This document shows positions 35,608 through 48,700 of a stretch of DNA of 64,000 bases, piece by piece. A program made the position numbers and the translations under genes. The notes under the pieces are model-generated. The model had not been told where the DNA came from, ran no database searches, and saw only the letters and a program-made list of their open reading frames with translations. The DNA comes from Cucumis sativus (lineage: Eukaryota > Streptophyta > Magnoliopsida > Cucurbitales > Cucurbitaceae): the NCBI RefSeq assembly GCF_000004075.3, contig NC_026661.2, positions 1,984,001-2,048,000 on the forward strand. Direction: 5' to 3'. How positions within the stretch are numbered: position 1 is the stretch's first letter; each line of letters starts with the position of its first letter.

Positions 35608-37208
35608 ATTTTCCCAGTTCCAATATGTTTACAATCGTTCAATGCTTTTCGCTAAAGGTATCGGATTCTTGATTCAATCCATATGTTGTGTTTAAGATTT
35701 TAAAAATGGGAAATGATCCAGGTGCAGTCTAAATAGAGTTAGCTTATGCCATTTTCTTTGTAAAAGGTTCAGAATAAATATAGCTCATTGAGCATACTTT
35801 ATTTTTGGGCAATCTGTACTTTATACTTTATAAAAGAGTAGTAATACTTTTGTTTTTTTAAGTATGCCAATTAAACTTTTAGAAGATGTGTAAGGGAAGT
35901 TTGTTTTTGTAATCAATTTTATTTTTAAGGGTTAAAATCCAAATGTTTGGTATAAACTAATGTTAAATTAAAATCATGAGTTTATAATTCTGATATCTGT
36001 TTATTGCTTAGGGATTAATTGATAAATTTGATACAATTTCAAATTTTAGAGCTTTCGAGCTTTTGACACCAATTATGTGAGTTGAGCTAAGTTCGGTTTA
36101 ACTTAAAAAGAAAAATAATTATTTAAATAATAAAAAATTGAGAGTGATAAAGATATATCAAAATAGAGTAAAAATCGAAATTATGCTCTTATTTTGTTGT
36201 GTTTTTTAGTACATTGACGTATGGAGTTCAAATCACGACGGTAAATCTAATTACGTACGTTTAAGAATTATAATAAACGTTATTAAGTTAAATTAAAAAA
36301 ATGCTTAAATAGAAAAATTAAATAAAATATTTATAATATAAAATTCTATCAATTTTCTTATAACTTATAAATATTTGGGTCATTTATTTTAACTTTGGAT
36401 TTCTTTCAATAAACTTTTGAATTTTTTAAATACAGTCTATTTATTCAACTTTTAAAAAATTTAAACTATTCAACACAAAATAGATTGTCTGAAGTTTTGT
36501 AAACGATAAAATCCAACTTTATATTAATTTTGTTTTTAAATGTTATGTGATGGATTTATTATTATTAATTTGTGGTGATTTGATCAAACCTCTTGCTATT
36601 ATATAGAAAATTAAAAGGTTTTAGGTATAAATTAAAAAAGGTTGGAACTAAATACATACTAAACTTTAAAAGATTAATAATGATGGTTCTTTTTTATGGA
36701 AATTTAGTATAAGGCTAATAGTGTGTTTAGTTCTTTTTTAAATTAAAAAAAAAAAGCTAAAAATGAAGTTGAGAAATAATTTATTTTAAAGTAAACATTA
36801 AGAGCCAAAATTTGAGAAAATTATATATATAAATTACGTATATAAACATTTATAAAAAATCTAACAAAACATATATAAATGTTTAAATTTTAAACTCATT
36901 CTTTCCTTGAAATACATTTAGACGTTCCACTCGGATAATTTGGTAAATTCAACCTCCAAAGTGCGACCTTATTTGCAAAAATAATTTAGGACTAAATTTG
37001 GAATTAAAAAAAAGAAAAGAAAAACAAGAAGGGAATGCTGAGGGTGAGTAGGCTTGGCCACACTGGATCACTCCTATCTCCGGCCGGAGTCTCCCGCTTT
37101 CCCGCTTTTCAGCTTTCATTTCTTTCACACTCCGAACTATAAGCCCTAAACCCTCAAATCCATTTCTTCTTCTTCTTCTTCTTCAATTGTTCTGTGGATT
37201 ATGCACCA
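35608..37208. other. Intergenic, AT-rich, with NUP133 promoter
   Basis: No gene seen. The last 170 bases become GC-richer (about 37045-37130) and end in a CTT repeat (37164-37184), a typical leader. An ATG at 37201 opens a 13-codon frame overlapping the NUP133 start out of frame. Confidence 0.5.
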
Positions 37209-40200
37209 ATGTTTTCTCCCGGGACGAAGAGACGCAATTTAAGCTCTCGAACAGACCGTACTTCCGCTCCACCCACCCAGTCTGATTCTCCGATTACACC
37301 ACTCTCAGCCATCCGTAACCCACCTCTCGGTAATCTGGTGCCCAACCGTCCCGGCACCGGCACTCCCGCTCCTTGGGCTCCTCGCTTATCCGTCCTTGCA
37401 AGGTATTACTACCACCATTGCTGTATATGTCTTTAGCTTGTCAGAGCTTTAATTTTACTCATTTCAGTGTGTCTACTCAGTTTTTATATTTGGTTCATTG
37501 TCCACAGTGGTAACTAAGTTCGTTTGTGCGAGTTGTAGGTAACAAGGTGATGAAATCCAATAGTTATTCGTTGAAATGAGATTACCCTCTTGGTGGTTTT
37601 TTTTTCTTTCTCTTTTTATTCCCGTTTATTTGGTAATTGGAGTGGGTTGATGGCTATCTTTAGTGGTAGTTAGATAATTGTTAGAACAAGAATAATCTGA
37701 CCAAGTATAAATTATAATGTGCCTCTTGTTTTTTGATTTTCCTTGTTGATTTGGTGTGGTTCGAGAGTGCTTGTAAAATGTGTATTAAGGATTTAATGGT
37801 TAACAATTTCTGTTTTAATAGAAAGGTGTTTTCACTCATTTGCTCATTGGTTGCTACTTGTCTTATAAGTCATAACTTGTTTCCATGTGGAGAATGTTTA
37901 ATTATATCTTTTTTATCTTCCTAGAATTTCACCAGTTAATAGAAGTGATAAGGAAGATGAGACAGATCCAGTTAAGCCTGTCTATGTTGGAGAGTTTCCC
38001 CAAGTGGTGCGTGATGAGCAGGCTAGTCTTATACAGCAGTTTGTTACAAGTAATGATGTTCATTGCAGTAAAAAGTAGTTTTTAGTTCTTGATGCTCCTA
38101 TTTTCTTTGCATCATGACTTGTTTTCTTCCCTTTTAGGTGGTGGAAGCATGTCTGGTGGAATGGATGCCAAAACATCCCTTGCTTGGATTATATGCCGAG
38201 ACAAGCTTTTTCTTTGGACATACTTGTTACCCGTGGCCACCATGAAGTGTGTTGTTCGTGAACTTCCAAAACACATTTTAGATAGCAAAGATATTGGCAG
38301 AAATAACTATGATCATTGGTTGCTCAGCATTGTTAATTGGGATAGCCAAAGTCGAAGTTTAAGAAAGTCAATTAAACACCAAAATTCTGTTGGTGTTATA
38401 ATCTGTAATAAAAAAACAGGAGCTGTTGCGTATTGGCCTGATATCTTTTCAGATGGAGAAACTGCTCCAGTTACCTGTCTAACATCTTCCCATGAGCCAG
38501 CTCCAATTTCATCATTTTATGATGGGAAGATCGCTTCCCACAGAAATCAAAGTATGAATAGACCAAGGACATTCAACTCTTTGATTGCCTCTGCGGTTCC
38601 TGATTCCCAATATGTTTGTATTGCCCTTGCCTGTAGTTCAAATGGCCAGCTTTGGCAGTACCACTGCAGCCCTATGGGAATTCAGTGTACTAAAGTTTCT
38701 CAGGATATATGTGGTCTTCACAGCCAAGAGGACGGTAGCTCGCAATATCTTGTGAATGATGGGTATCCAAGGTCTCTAACTTGGTCTTGTTCTCGGCTTC
38801 AATCAGATAAATTTAACAGGAAGTTCTTGCTTTTGACAGATCATGAGATACAGTGTTTTTGTCTTAAACTTTTTCCTGATGTACAAGTGTACAAGCTCTG
38901 GTCGTATGAAATTGTTGGTACAGATAATGATTTGTGCATTAAAAAAGATTTAGCTGGTCAGAAAAGGATCTGGCCTCTTGATTTGCAGGAAGATGAAGAA
39001 GGTGCAGTTATCACTATTTTAGTTGCTACACTCTGTAAGGATCGCATTAGTAGTTCTAGTTATATACAATATTCCCTTCTTACCTTGCAATACAAATCTG
39101 GGGCAGAAATAGATGCTAGTGGTGATAAGAGGATATTGGAGAAAAAAGCCCCAATACAAGTAATAATTCCAAAAGCAAGAGTAGAAAATGATGATTTTTT
39201 GTTCTCCATGAGACTTAGGGTTGGGGGCAAGCCTTCGGGATCAGCCCTCATTCTTTCTGGTGACGGAACGGCAACTGTCTCCCATTACTATAGAAGCTCC
39301 ACGTTGTTGTATCAATTTGACTTACCTTATGATGCGGGTAAAGTATTAGATGCTTCAGTTCTTCCATCTACAGAGCATGGTGAAGGAGCTTGGGTTGTAC
39401 TGACTGAGAAAGCAGGAATATGGGCAATACCTGTAAAAGCTATTGTCCTTGGTGGAGTTGAACCTCCTGAACGAAGTTTGTCACGCAGGGGAAGTTCAAA
39501 TGAACGATCAGTGCAAGATGACACTAGAAGCCCCAATTTTTCTGGCAACATTGCTAGTAACCGCAGTTTTGATGTACAGGATGTTGTGGATAGAAAAAAG
39601 GCTACTTTGGCTGGAATTGCACATCGAACGGTTCGAGATGAAGAATCAGAAGCTTTGCTACGCCAACTTTTCCATGATTTCCTTTCATCTGGTCAAGTAA
39701 ATAGCTCTCTTGAAAAGCTGAAGAATTCTGGTGCATTTGATAGGGAGGATGAAACAAATGTGTTTACACGGATGAGCAAGTCAATTGTTGATACCTTAGC
39801 TAAACATTGGACTACAACAAGAGGTGCTGAGATTGTGTCGATGACTGTTGTTTCTACTCAGCTGATGGACAAACAGCAGAAACATGAAAAATTTCTTCAG
39901 TTTCTTGCTTTATCGAAGTGCCATGAAGAGTTGTGTTTGAGACAAAGTATGTTTCAATTCATTTTTAATGCTATTTCTCTGCAGTATATCAGTAGATATT
40001 TAGTATTTACTTTTAAATTGAGAACCTTTGTTAATTTTCACCTCATATGCGTTTTTTGTTGGTATGTTTCTTAAACTGGCATAAATGGTCTAGATGCTTT
40101 TTCTGTCTTCGGATGTTTATTCTAGGGCAATGAGTTTCTATTTCTGATTATTCTTGGCATTGGTTTGGACTCACATCGGAATTGGCTTGATTTGGGACTC

Positions 40201-43200
40201 AAAATTTTGTTCTTGGATTGGGAAGGTAATTTGTGAAGGTAAAATATCAAATATAAATTAATGAACCTGAAATGTGGTCCTGATACATGCAGGAAATTCT
40301 TTGCAAATTATACTGGAGCATGGAGAAAAGCTTTCTGCCATGATTCAGTTAAGGGAACTGCAGAACACAATTTGCCAAAACCGTTCAACTGGACTTGGCT
40401 CCTTGACTTCTAATTCAGAAACTCCAACGTCAGGTGCTCTATGGGATCTTATTCAGTTTGTTGGTGAACGAGCTCGTCGAAACACTGTTCTTCTAATGGA
40501 CAGAGATAATACTGAAGTGTTCTACAGTAAAGTTTCTGAGCTAGAAGAAGTATTTCATTGTTTAAACAAGCAGCTAGATTTTGTGGTAAGTGCAGACGAA
40601 TCATATGTGGTCCAGAACCAGAGAGCTTGTGAACTCTCTAAAGCATGTGTTACCATCATGCATGCAGCTCTGCACTATAAAAACGAGCATCAGTTATGGT
40701 ATCCACCATCTGAAGGCTTAACACCTTGGTATTGTCAACTGGTTGTGCGGAATGGGCTATGGCGCATTGCTTCTCTCATGCTTCAGCTTTTAAATGAAGT
40801 TTCTGAGCTTGATATGTCTGCAAAATCTGATTTATATTGCCACCTGGAATTATTAACTGAAGTTCTTCTTGAGACTCATGCTGGAGCTGTCACTGCAAAG
40901 GCAGAGCGTGGGGAAAAAACCGAAAGTCTTTTACATAAATTTTGGAGTAGAAGGGATTCACTCCTCAGCTCTCTTTATCAAAGAATAAAAGATTCTGTGG
41001 AAGCTGAGCATAAGGTTTTTTTTCTTGCGTGACGTGTGCTTGTGACCAAGATTTTGGATCTGAATTCATATTGAACGCATGGTTTTGCAGGATTTTAGGG
41101 GAGATTTGGTGGAGCAAAAGATAGAAAGCCTCAGGAAGCATTCTTCACGTCTTTTATCTGTTGCAAAACAGCATGAATGCTACAGCATTCTATGGGAAAT
41201 TTGCTGTGATCTTAATGATCCGGAGCTACTCAGAAAACTTATGGTATGTAGTTCTGTAATTTCATTGCTTCATTTGATTTTTGCAAATTTATATATTATT
41301 TTTTTATAATATATGGTGCTTGCATTTGATTGTTTATCATGCATGGTGCTGCAGCATGAGAGCATGGGGCCTAAAGGAGGGTTTAGCTACTTTGTTTTTC
41401 AAAAACTTCATGAAAATAAACAGTTCTCCAAGCTTTTAAGACTAGGAGAAGAGTTTCATGAAGAACTCTTGATTTTCCTGAAGGAGCATCCCGAACTTTT
41501 GTGGCTTCATGAGCTGTTCCTCCATCAATTTTTCTCTGCATCAGACACTCTCCATGCATTAGCTCTGTCTGAAGGTGATGCACCTGTGGTCCCTGAAGTT
41601 GGGACAGAACTTGAATCTGACCAATCTAATTCGGAATTAAGATTGGCAGATCGAAAACGTCTTTTATACCTCTCGAAGATAGCTTTAATGGCAGGTATTA
41701 CTCAACTTTGGTCATGCATTGATCCTATCCTTTCCATTGTTTGTGTCCTTCCTCAAGATCTTAACATATTTATTTGTGCATTGGTATAGAGCATTTTTTT
41801 TATTTTAAATAAGAAAACTTCCTTAAACATGAAAAGGGAGGAATCTCTCTCTCTCACGTGCTAGTCCATCTTTTGGCCGGTTAGCTTACTTCATTAAATA
41901 TCATAATTCATATCCCTTAAAACATTAAATATCAGAGTCGATCTTTCCAGGATTACACATTAGATGTTACTTATAAGTTATCCCTACCTCCATGCTCGTA
42001 GGAATGTATTCTCTATCTTAAACGCATGTGTATTGCCAAGGTGATTCAAGAGTTTATCTCTATGCTGTGTCATATTAGGAAATGCTGATGTGGTGATTAA
42101 AATGTTTATCTGTAGTATTTCCATCACTTGATTGAACCTGATATGCAATGGTGATTGGTAGCTTCTGAAACCTAATTGTTTTTATTGATATTGTTTTTCT
42201 TATTTAGCAGCAGCAGGTAAAAATGGTGAGTATGAGAGTAAGTTGATGCGCATTGAGGCTGATGCAAAGATACTTAAGTTACAGGTCGGTCTTCTTTCTG
42301 TGATGGTATAACTTGATTGAACCTGCTTAAATGTTGACGTCTTTGTCACCTCTGATTTTTCAATTATTTCATCTCATCTTATTCATATTATAAACACACA
42401 CACACACACAGTAATATTCTTATAAACTTTTTGTTGAATTGTTCACTTTTTTCTTATTCTGTTCTTAAAACTACAGAACTAAATTTTGCAAATGTCCAAT
42501 ACTAAAGTTATTTAACCAATAGATATCGAAGAAGAGAAGGACTCATCAAGAATTACTTGTCGTTCTGGAAAGAAATAGTTAGTAGGTTTGATATTAAAAA
42601 AGTGCTGGTCTGCCCTTTTAATTTAAGCATGGATACTACTACTCTAAGCATTTTAATGTGATTGGCTTAGCTGTGTTAAACATGATAACTTTGAGGCATC
42701 AAGCTCTTTTTTCTTTTTCATTAGTTTTTCCAACTTTGGTTTATAGACATAATCTCATCCATTGCCTGGTTGTTTCACCTGATTCTAGGAAGTCATTTTA
42801 GATCTCTATCATGCTGTCGAAACAGAGCAGCAGCTTGACCGTGAACTCCTTCATCCTGATCGCCTTATTCAACTGTGTCTCAAAGCCAAAGAACCAACCC
42901 TCTCGTTGATGGCTTTCGACATATTTGCCTGGACCAGTACTTCATTTCGTGAAAACCACCGAAAACTCTTGGAAGAGTGCTGGAAAAACGTTGCAGATCA
43001 GGACGACTGGAATGAACTTTATCAAGTGTCTGTAGCTGAAGGATGGAGTGATGAAGAAACGATAAAAAACTTGAGAGAGACAACTTTGTTCAAAGCTTCA
43101 AGTAGATGCTATGGAGATGGAGCAACAGAAGTGTTTGGAGAAGAAGGATTTGATGTGGTTTTGCCTCTAAGACAAGAAAATCTTGAAGGTGGTTCTATAC

Positions 43201-43346
43201 TGAAAGATTGTTTAGGCTCTGTTGAGGCAATACTAATGCAACACAAACATTTTCCTGAAGCAGGGAAGTTAATGGTGACTGCCATTATGTTGGGAGTGAA
43301 GGATTATGATGATAGAGTGGAAAATGATCCGATTTTGATGGATTAA
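37209..43346 (+). CDS. NUP133: Nuclear pore complex protein NUP133
   Basis: Scaffold nucleoporin of the Y-shaped NUP107-160 complex at the nuclear envelope. Eight exons: 37209..37402, 37925..38049, 38138..39946, 40293..41014, 41091..41243, 41355..41694, 42208..42284 and 42789..43346. All are GT-AG, phases match throughout, and they total 1,325 residues, close to the family's usual size. The N terminus (MFSPGTKRRN, then a Pro/Ser-rich stretch) precedes the beta-propeller (GVIICNKKTGAVAYWPD, LTDHEIQCF). The C-terminal helical region carries WYPPSEGLTPWYCQ and the ending WKNVADQDDWNELYQ...SDEET. The open frame upstream of 37209 begins with GTG, so the ATG MFSPGTK is preferred. The exon 7 acceptor is ambiguous (TAGCAGCAGCAG). 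Confidence 0.92.
42394..42410. repeat. (AC)n microsatellite in a NUP133 intron
   Basis: About eight and a half AC dinucleotides in intron 7, a candidate length-polymorphic marker. Confidence 0.9.
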
Positions 43347-45309
43347 TATTAGTTTATGTCATTTTCCATTCGATGAAAGTTGTAGGCCAATTGTGTTTTC
43401 TATAAAACTCCATCTAAGTTTTGGCTGCTACATATATTTTCTCTTTGTCATCCCCCAAATTTTGTATATTTTTAGATTTCTAAGAGAACAATATATCATT
43501 GAGACCGTGTTCTTTTTTTCTTTCTCCATGAAGTCAAATGATGTAGAAAGTTTGTATTGAAAAACAAAAAGAGAATGATAAGAGATCATACGATTGGATT
43601 TGTTATCGAGAGGTTAAAACAAAGATTAGAAGTAAGATTGGGTGTGGGACAAAAGTAATGATTTGCTTCTCTTTAATTGAAAATTTCACTCACATTTTAC
43701 TTTTCCCAACTCAGACTAAATAAATTTTAAGAAACATGCATAAATATTTTACTAAAATATACATAATTAATTATCAAACATTCAACTCAACAAAATCGAT
43801 ATTTTATATATAAATATTGTGATCGTAAATTCAATAGTATTAGTAAAAAATGTCAATGTTGATGAACTCTTTTTAAAAAATTATAATAACAAAAACATTA
43901 ATATTATTATTTACATTTTTTTTTACATATAATAGGGTCGGTTAATAGTTAAATATATAATTTTTATTTAATAACTATTTATTGTTTTATTATGTTATAG
44001 CGATAAATTTTATTTCTGAACTTTGTAAAAAAAATTTATTCAACTTAAAATTTTAGTTTTTATTTTCCTTGGTAAAAAAAATTGGTGTAATATTAGGATG
44101 ATCAATTAGAGTATTTTTCAACTTTTTTTTTTAATGCTCACAAGGTATTTGTAAAACATTTCAACTGTTCAAGTATTTTTTAAAACAGAAGTTTATGGTT
44201 TCTACTGAAAATTAACAGTAAAAGTATTTTTGAGTTCTTTTTATTGAGAATTTTTGGAAAAACAGCCATTTTCATGGATATATATATAATTTAACCTATC
44301 ATTTGCCCCTTGAAAATTGTAGGTATAGACTAATCTTTGGGGGGATTTTTAAAAATAAGTGAAATACCAAAAAAGCCCTTGAAAACCTAAATCCCAAAAA
44401 CTATTTAGTAATCTTTAATAAATTATTTCTAAAATTTTCTTTAATAATCTTTTCATTACAATATTTTAATCAATTTATTTAGTAATCTTTTCATTAAAAT
44501 ATTTTATAAAATTTATTTTTAAAAATATTATCAATAAATTTATTTAAAGGAAAGTTTTAAATAAATTTATTTTAATGAAAGATTTCAATAAATTTATTTA
44601 ATTATTTTTTATTAGTTTTTTAATAAATTTATTTCATAATATTTTCGTTAAAGTTTTTAACAAATACATTTAATAATGTTTTCATTAAAATATTTTAATA
44701 TTTATTAAATAAGCATTTCATCAAAATAGTTTGATAAATTTATTTAATGAAAGATTTCATTAAAATATATAAATTTATTTATAAATTTTGTATAAAATAT
44801 TTTAATAAATTTATTTAATGAAATATTTTCAATAAAATTATTTAAAGGAAAGATTCAATAAATTTATTTTAATGAATTCAAAAATTATTTTAGTGATAAA
44901 TTTCAAAAAAATTATTAACAATTTTTTATTAAAGTATTTTAATAAACTTTTCATTAAAATGTTTTAATAAATTTATTTAATGAAATGGTTTCAATAAATT
45001 TATTTAAATAAAATATTTTCAATAGGTTTATTTAAAAGAAAGATTTTAATAAATTTAATTTAAGTAAAGATTTCAATAAATTTAATTTAAGTAAAGATTT
45101 CAAACAATTTATTCTAGTGAAATATTTCAAAAAAATTATTTAATAATATTTTATTAAAATTCTTTAATAAATTTATTTAATGAGTTTTCCTTTAAAATAT
45201 TTTAATAAATCTATTTAAGGAAAATTTTCAATAATTTTATTTAAAGGAAAATTTTCAACAAATTTATTTTAACGAGAGATTTTAATAAATTTAATTTAAT
45301 GAGAGATAA
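43347..45309. other. Intergenic with long AT-only degenerate array
   Basis: After the NUP133 3' UTR no gene is seen. From about 44390 to 45300 the sequence is an irregular array of AATAAATTTATTTAATGAAA-like words with a period of roughly 20-45 bases and a very low GC content. It runs directly into the CACTA-like end described next and may be its interior. Confidence 0.6.
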
Positions 45310-45765
45310 CATTATTTAAGTGAAAACGTCAAGTAAACGTCCACTATACGTAACACGAAAAAAACGTCAAGTAAAATCTCCACTATATTTGACGCGAATA
45401 AACTGTCAAATAAATCTCTACTATATTTGACGCGAAAACCATGTCATATAAAAGTTAACGTAAAAATTTTCTTTTTTAAAACCATACCTGACATGTTTTT
45501 TATGTCAAGTTAATGTTCACTACTTTTAACCCGAATAAAATGTCAAGTAAAATCTACTTTATACTTGACAAAAAAAAAAAAAAAAAAAAAACGTCAAATA
45601 AAGCTAACATAAAATAATTAAAAAAAATTCGTGAAAACTTCATATTTTTTAAGACTATACTTGACGTTTTTTCTTTAACATAGTTCATACTTGACGTTTT
45701 TTTAATAAAAACGTCAAGTATGTAAAAGTTGCTAGCGTCAAGTAAACCCATTTTTGTAGTAGGGT
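45310..45765. mobile_element. Probable CACTA-like transposon end with subterminal repeats
   Basis: Repeated short words in both orientations (ACGTCAAGTA, TACTTGACGTTTTT, TATTTGACGCGAA) in units of about 35-45 bases, ending in CCATTTTTGTAGTAGGG. Clustered subterminal repeats in both orientations plus a TTTTTGTAGTAG terminus are the pattern of En/Spm-CACTA elements. I could not find the matching left end (CTACTACAAAAA) nearby, and the terminal CACTA is imperfect, so the copy may be truncated. A 25-base poly-A run lies inside. Confidence 0.45.
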
Positions 45766-48700
45766 ACATATCTTATAGATAAAGCTAACAATTTCCTCTC
45801 AGTCCAAATTAACATCTTATACAGTCCACTCCAAATGCTTGCCATCATCATATAATCATTTCAGTCTATAGAGTCAATTTACTCATACCACTGCATAAAT
45901 CAACCATTAGCATAATGCTCCCTCGAACAATTACATTTATACATAAACATCATCCATCTCAGTTCAATTGATTCATCATTCTCATAATCATTAAAATCCA
46001 CGTTTAGCATTCAATTTCTTTTAATCATTGAAATCTACACATGTGTCCAATAGTAAAAATCTCTTACCTCGATATTAGCATCAAATCCTTGATCGACAGT
46101 CACAATTTGAGATAAATCCAATAATTATTCCACAATTTACCAATTATACCTTCAAGGAAAAAAAACCAAACTTACAGCCAATTGTAAAATTCCATTACGA
46201 TCTAAAGAATGGCTATTTGGGTGTGTACTAAACCCACACAAACTCACCAAAAGGCTCAAGAAGGTTGAAGTGGCTTGGCTTAAAGAGGGCTGCTCAAAAT
46301 GGCTCGCAATGGAAGATGGTCCGCTCACGCGGCTGAGGGAGGAAAGTACGGGCTCGGCTAACTTCCCGTGGCATCGTCAGACCGAGCAGAAACTGACGGA
46401 GACTGGTTTGAAAACGGAGAAGAAGAAGAGGGAGTTGATGGGAGAAAGATAGGAGGAGGGAGATGGTGGCCGACAGTTGTGAATTGAAGAAGAAGATGGT
46501 GAATAGGATGAGAATAGTATTATTTTAGTAGTAATAATAATAAGGTATGGGTTTGGTGGGGGAAAATGGGGGACAAAAATGCTTCTTCTTCTTTTTTTAT
46601 TTTTTTTTCACATAAATTTTTATCTCCTTTCTTAAAATTTTCATATGATTTTCAAGTTATTAACGATACAATGTTCATTCTTCTTTTAAAATTTCATTAC
46701 AATCGGTTGGAATACTCTAAACATAATTAAAAATTTTCTTTTAAAAATTTTAAAATTTCAAGAGTGGATTCTTTTGTATGGTTAAAAAAACACACATGAA
46801 TAAATAATGTTAATAATTTTTTTTTTTTTTGTTAAAATTTGGAATTTCAAAAGTAGAGTATTAACAAACAAATAATTATTTTAAAATTTTATTAAAATCT
46901 TTTGATATATTCTAAACAACAATAAGATATTTTTGTAAAATAAATAAACAAATAGAATAGAGGTTGAAAAAGATTTTAACAAAATTCTAAAACAATTATT
47001 AACATTTATTATTATTATTTTTTTATTGGAGTGTGTCACTTGAAGAGACAGATATTTTATGAAGAGGAAGAGGAAGAAAGTGGGAAGTGTGTGATTGGGG
47101 GAGATGCTTTTCTTCTTTGGCTTAGAGAGAAATTACATAAAAAAAAAAAAGCAAAGCTGAAGAGAGAGAGAAGAAAAAGGATGCTTTTCTCTTTGATTCA
47201 CTTGAAACAATCATATAAAAATAATGAAAGAACTGACAGTGACCACTTATTTTTAGAGAATTTGAAAGACTGGAAGGCAAGAAAGGGAAAGGACTAAAGG
47301 CAACTAAGAAACCCAAAAGAGAGAATAGCTTTTGGAAAAACAGAAGTTGAAAAAAAATAAAATGATCAAAATCAAAACCCTCACACTAGACAGAGGAGAG
47401 AACTCGAAAACAAATGAAAGAATGTATTGTTAATGAAGAAAAGGATATCGTGCCAAGAAAGTTGAAAGGGTGAGTTTCTTATTGTGGGTATCGTGCGAAG
47501 AAAGTTGAAACGTGAAGCTCCAAGACGCAGCGTCGTGGAAGCCATTTGCGACGTGTTGCAGCGTACGTTGGAGAAATTTTCTTAGTCGTTGACGTGAGCT
47601 ACGTTGGGGAAAGTATCATCGACGTGCCTGCCGACGTCCTCAACGACATCACAGAGTTGGTAAGAATTTTCGGCGACGCATTGCCACATTGGAGAAAATC
47701 TTATTTCTTACCATGAATTAATAAAAAAAATTGAGAAAAAGAAAAAGAAAATCAAAAAATAATTAAGAAAAAGAAAAACTAAAGCAGTAGAAATAAATGA
47801 GAAAAGGGAAAAGAAATTCAATAGAAATAATTGAGAAAAAGGAAAACGAAACCAATAGAAATACTGAAAGATTTTTTTCCAATCATTTCTTATACAATGT
47901 GAAACTTTTTAGAACTAGAAATAGAAAATATTACCAAACTGGTATAAATGGTCTTTTTTTTGTTATATGGTTAAATGCATCAATATTTATTTTTTGGGTT
48001 TCTTTAATTTATTATTTCATAATGTTTAGGTCAAAAAGTGTTTTTCTTTAATGAATTTCCACCGCATTTTATTTTTCTTTAAAATACAATTTAACTTCCT
48101 AGGTTATTATCTATCATTAAAAAAACATTATAAACTTGATTTGAGCATTAATAGAGTATAATAAATCTTTCAAATTGTAAAAATGAAAACACTCTAAATA
48201 ATTAAATAAATTTTCCTAATAAAATAAAATGAAGAAAGGTTAGATACTTAAACTATAAAAATGAAATTTCAATGAACTAATTTAGAAATGAAAAAAGGTA
48301 GAAAAATCCAAACAATGAGATATGTTTAGACCAATGTTAGACTGAATTACAAAATTTGTTGCAATTATAGACTACCAAATAAATCTATCCTAATAATCCC
48401 TAAACAGTAGAGGTTTTGCAATAATACCCCTTAAATTATGAAATTGTTATCTCCACCACCAATGTTTTTAGGATTAGGGTTTAATTATACTGATTTTGTA
48501 AATTTATTGAAATATTTTATAAAAAAATATAAAAAAAAATGATATATAGTTTTTTATTTTTCTCAAAATAAAACTATCATAAAAGAATTCCTGTCCCTCT
48601 AAAAAGGTAGGAGAGAGAAAAAAAAAGTAGAAGACATGAGAGAAAAAAAGGAGATATGAATTCTAAGTTTGGAAAATTTTGGTTGATTAGAAAAGAAGGC

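Noticed and set aside
37201..37242. NUP133 start at the ATG at 37201
   Set aside because: That frame stops after 13 codons. The family N terminus MFSPGTK begins at 37209.
46270..46452. 60-codon frame in a GC-richer patch
   Set aside because: No recognisable domain and isolated in repeat-like sequence; the patch looks repeat-derived.
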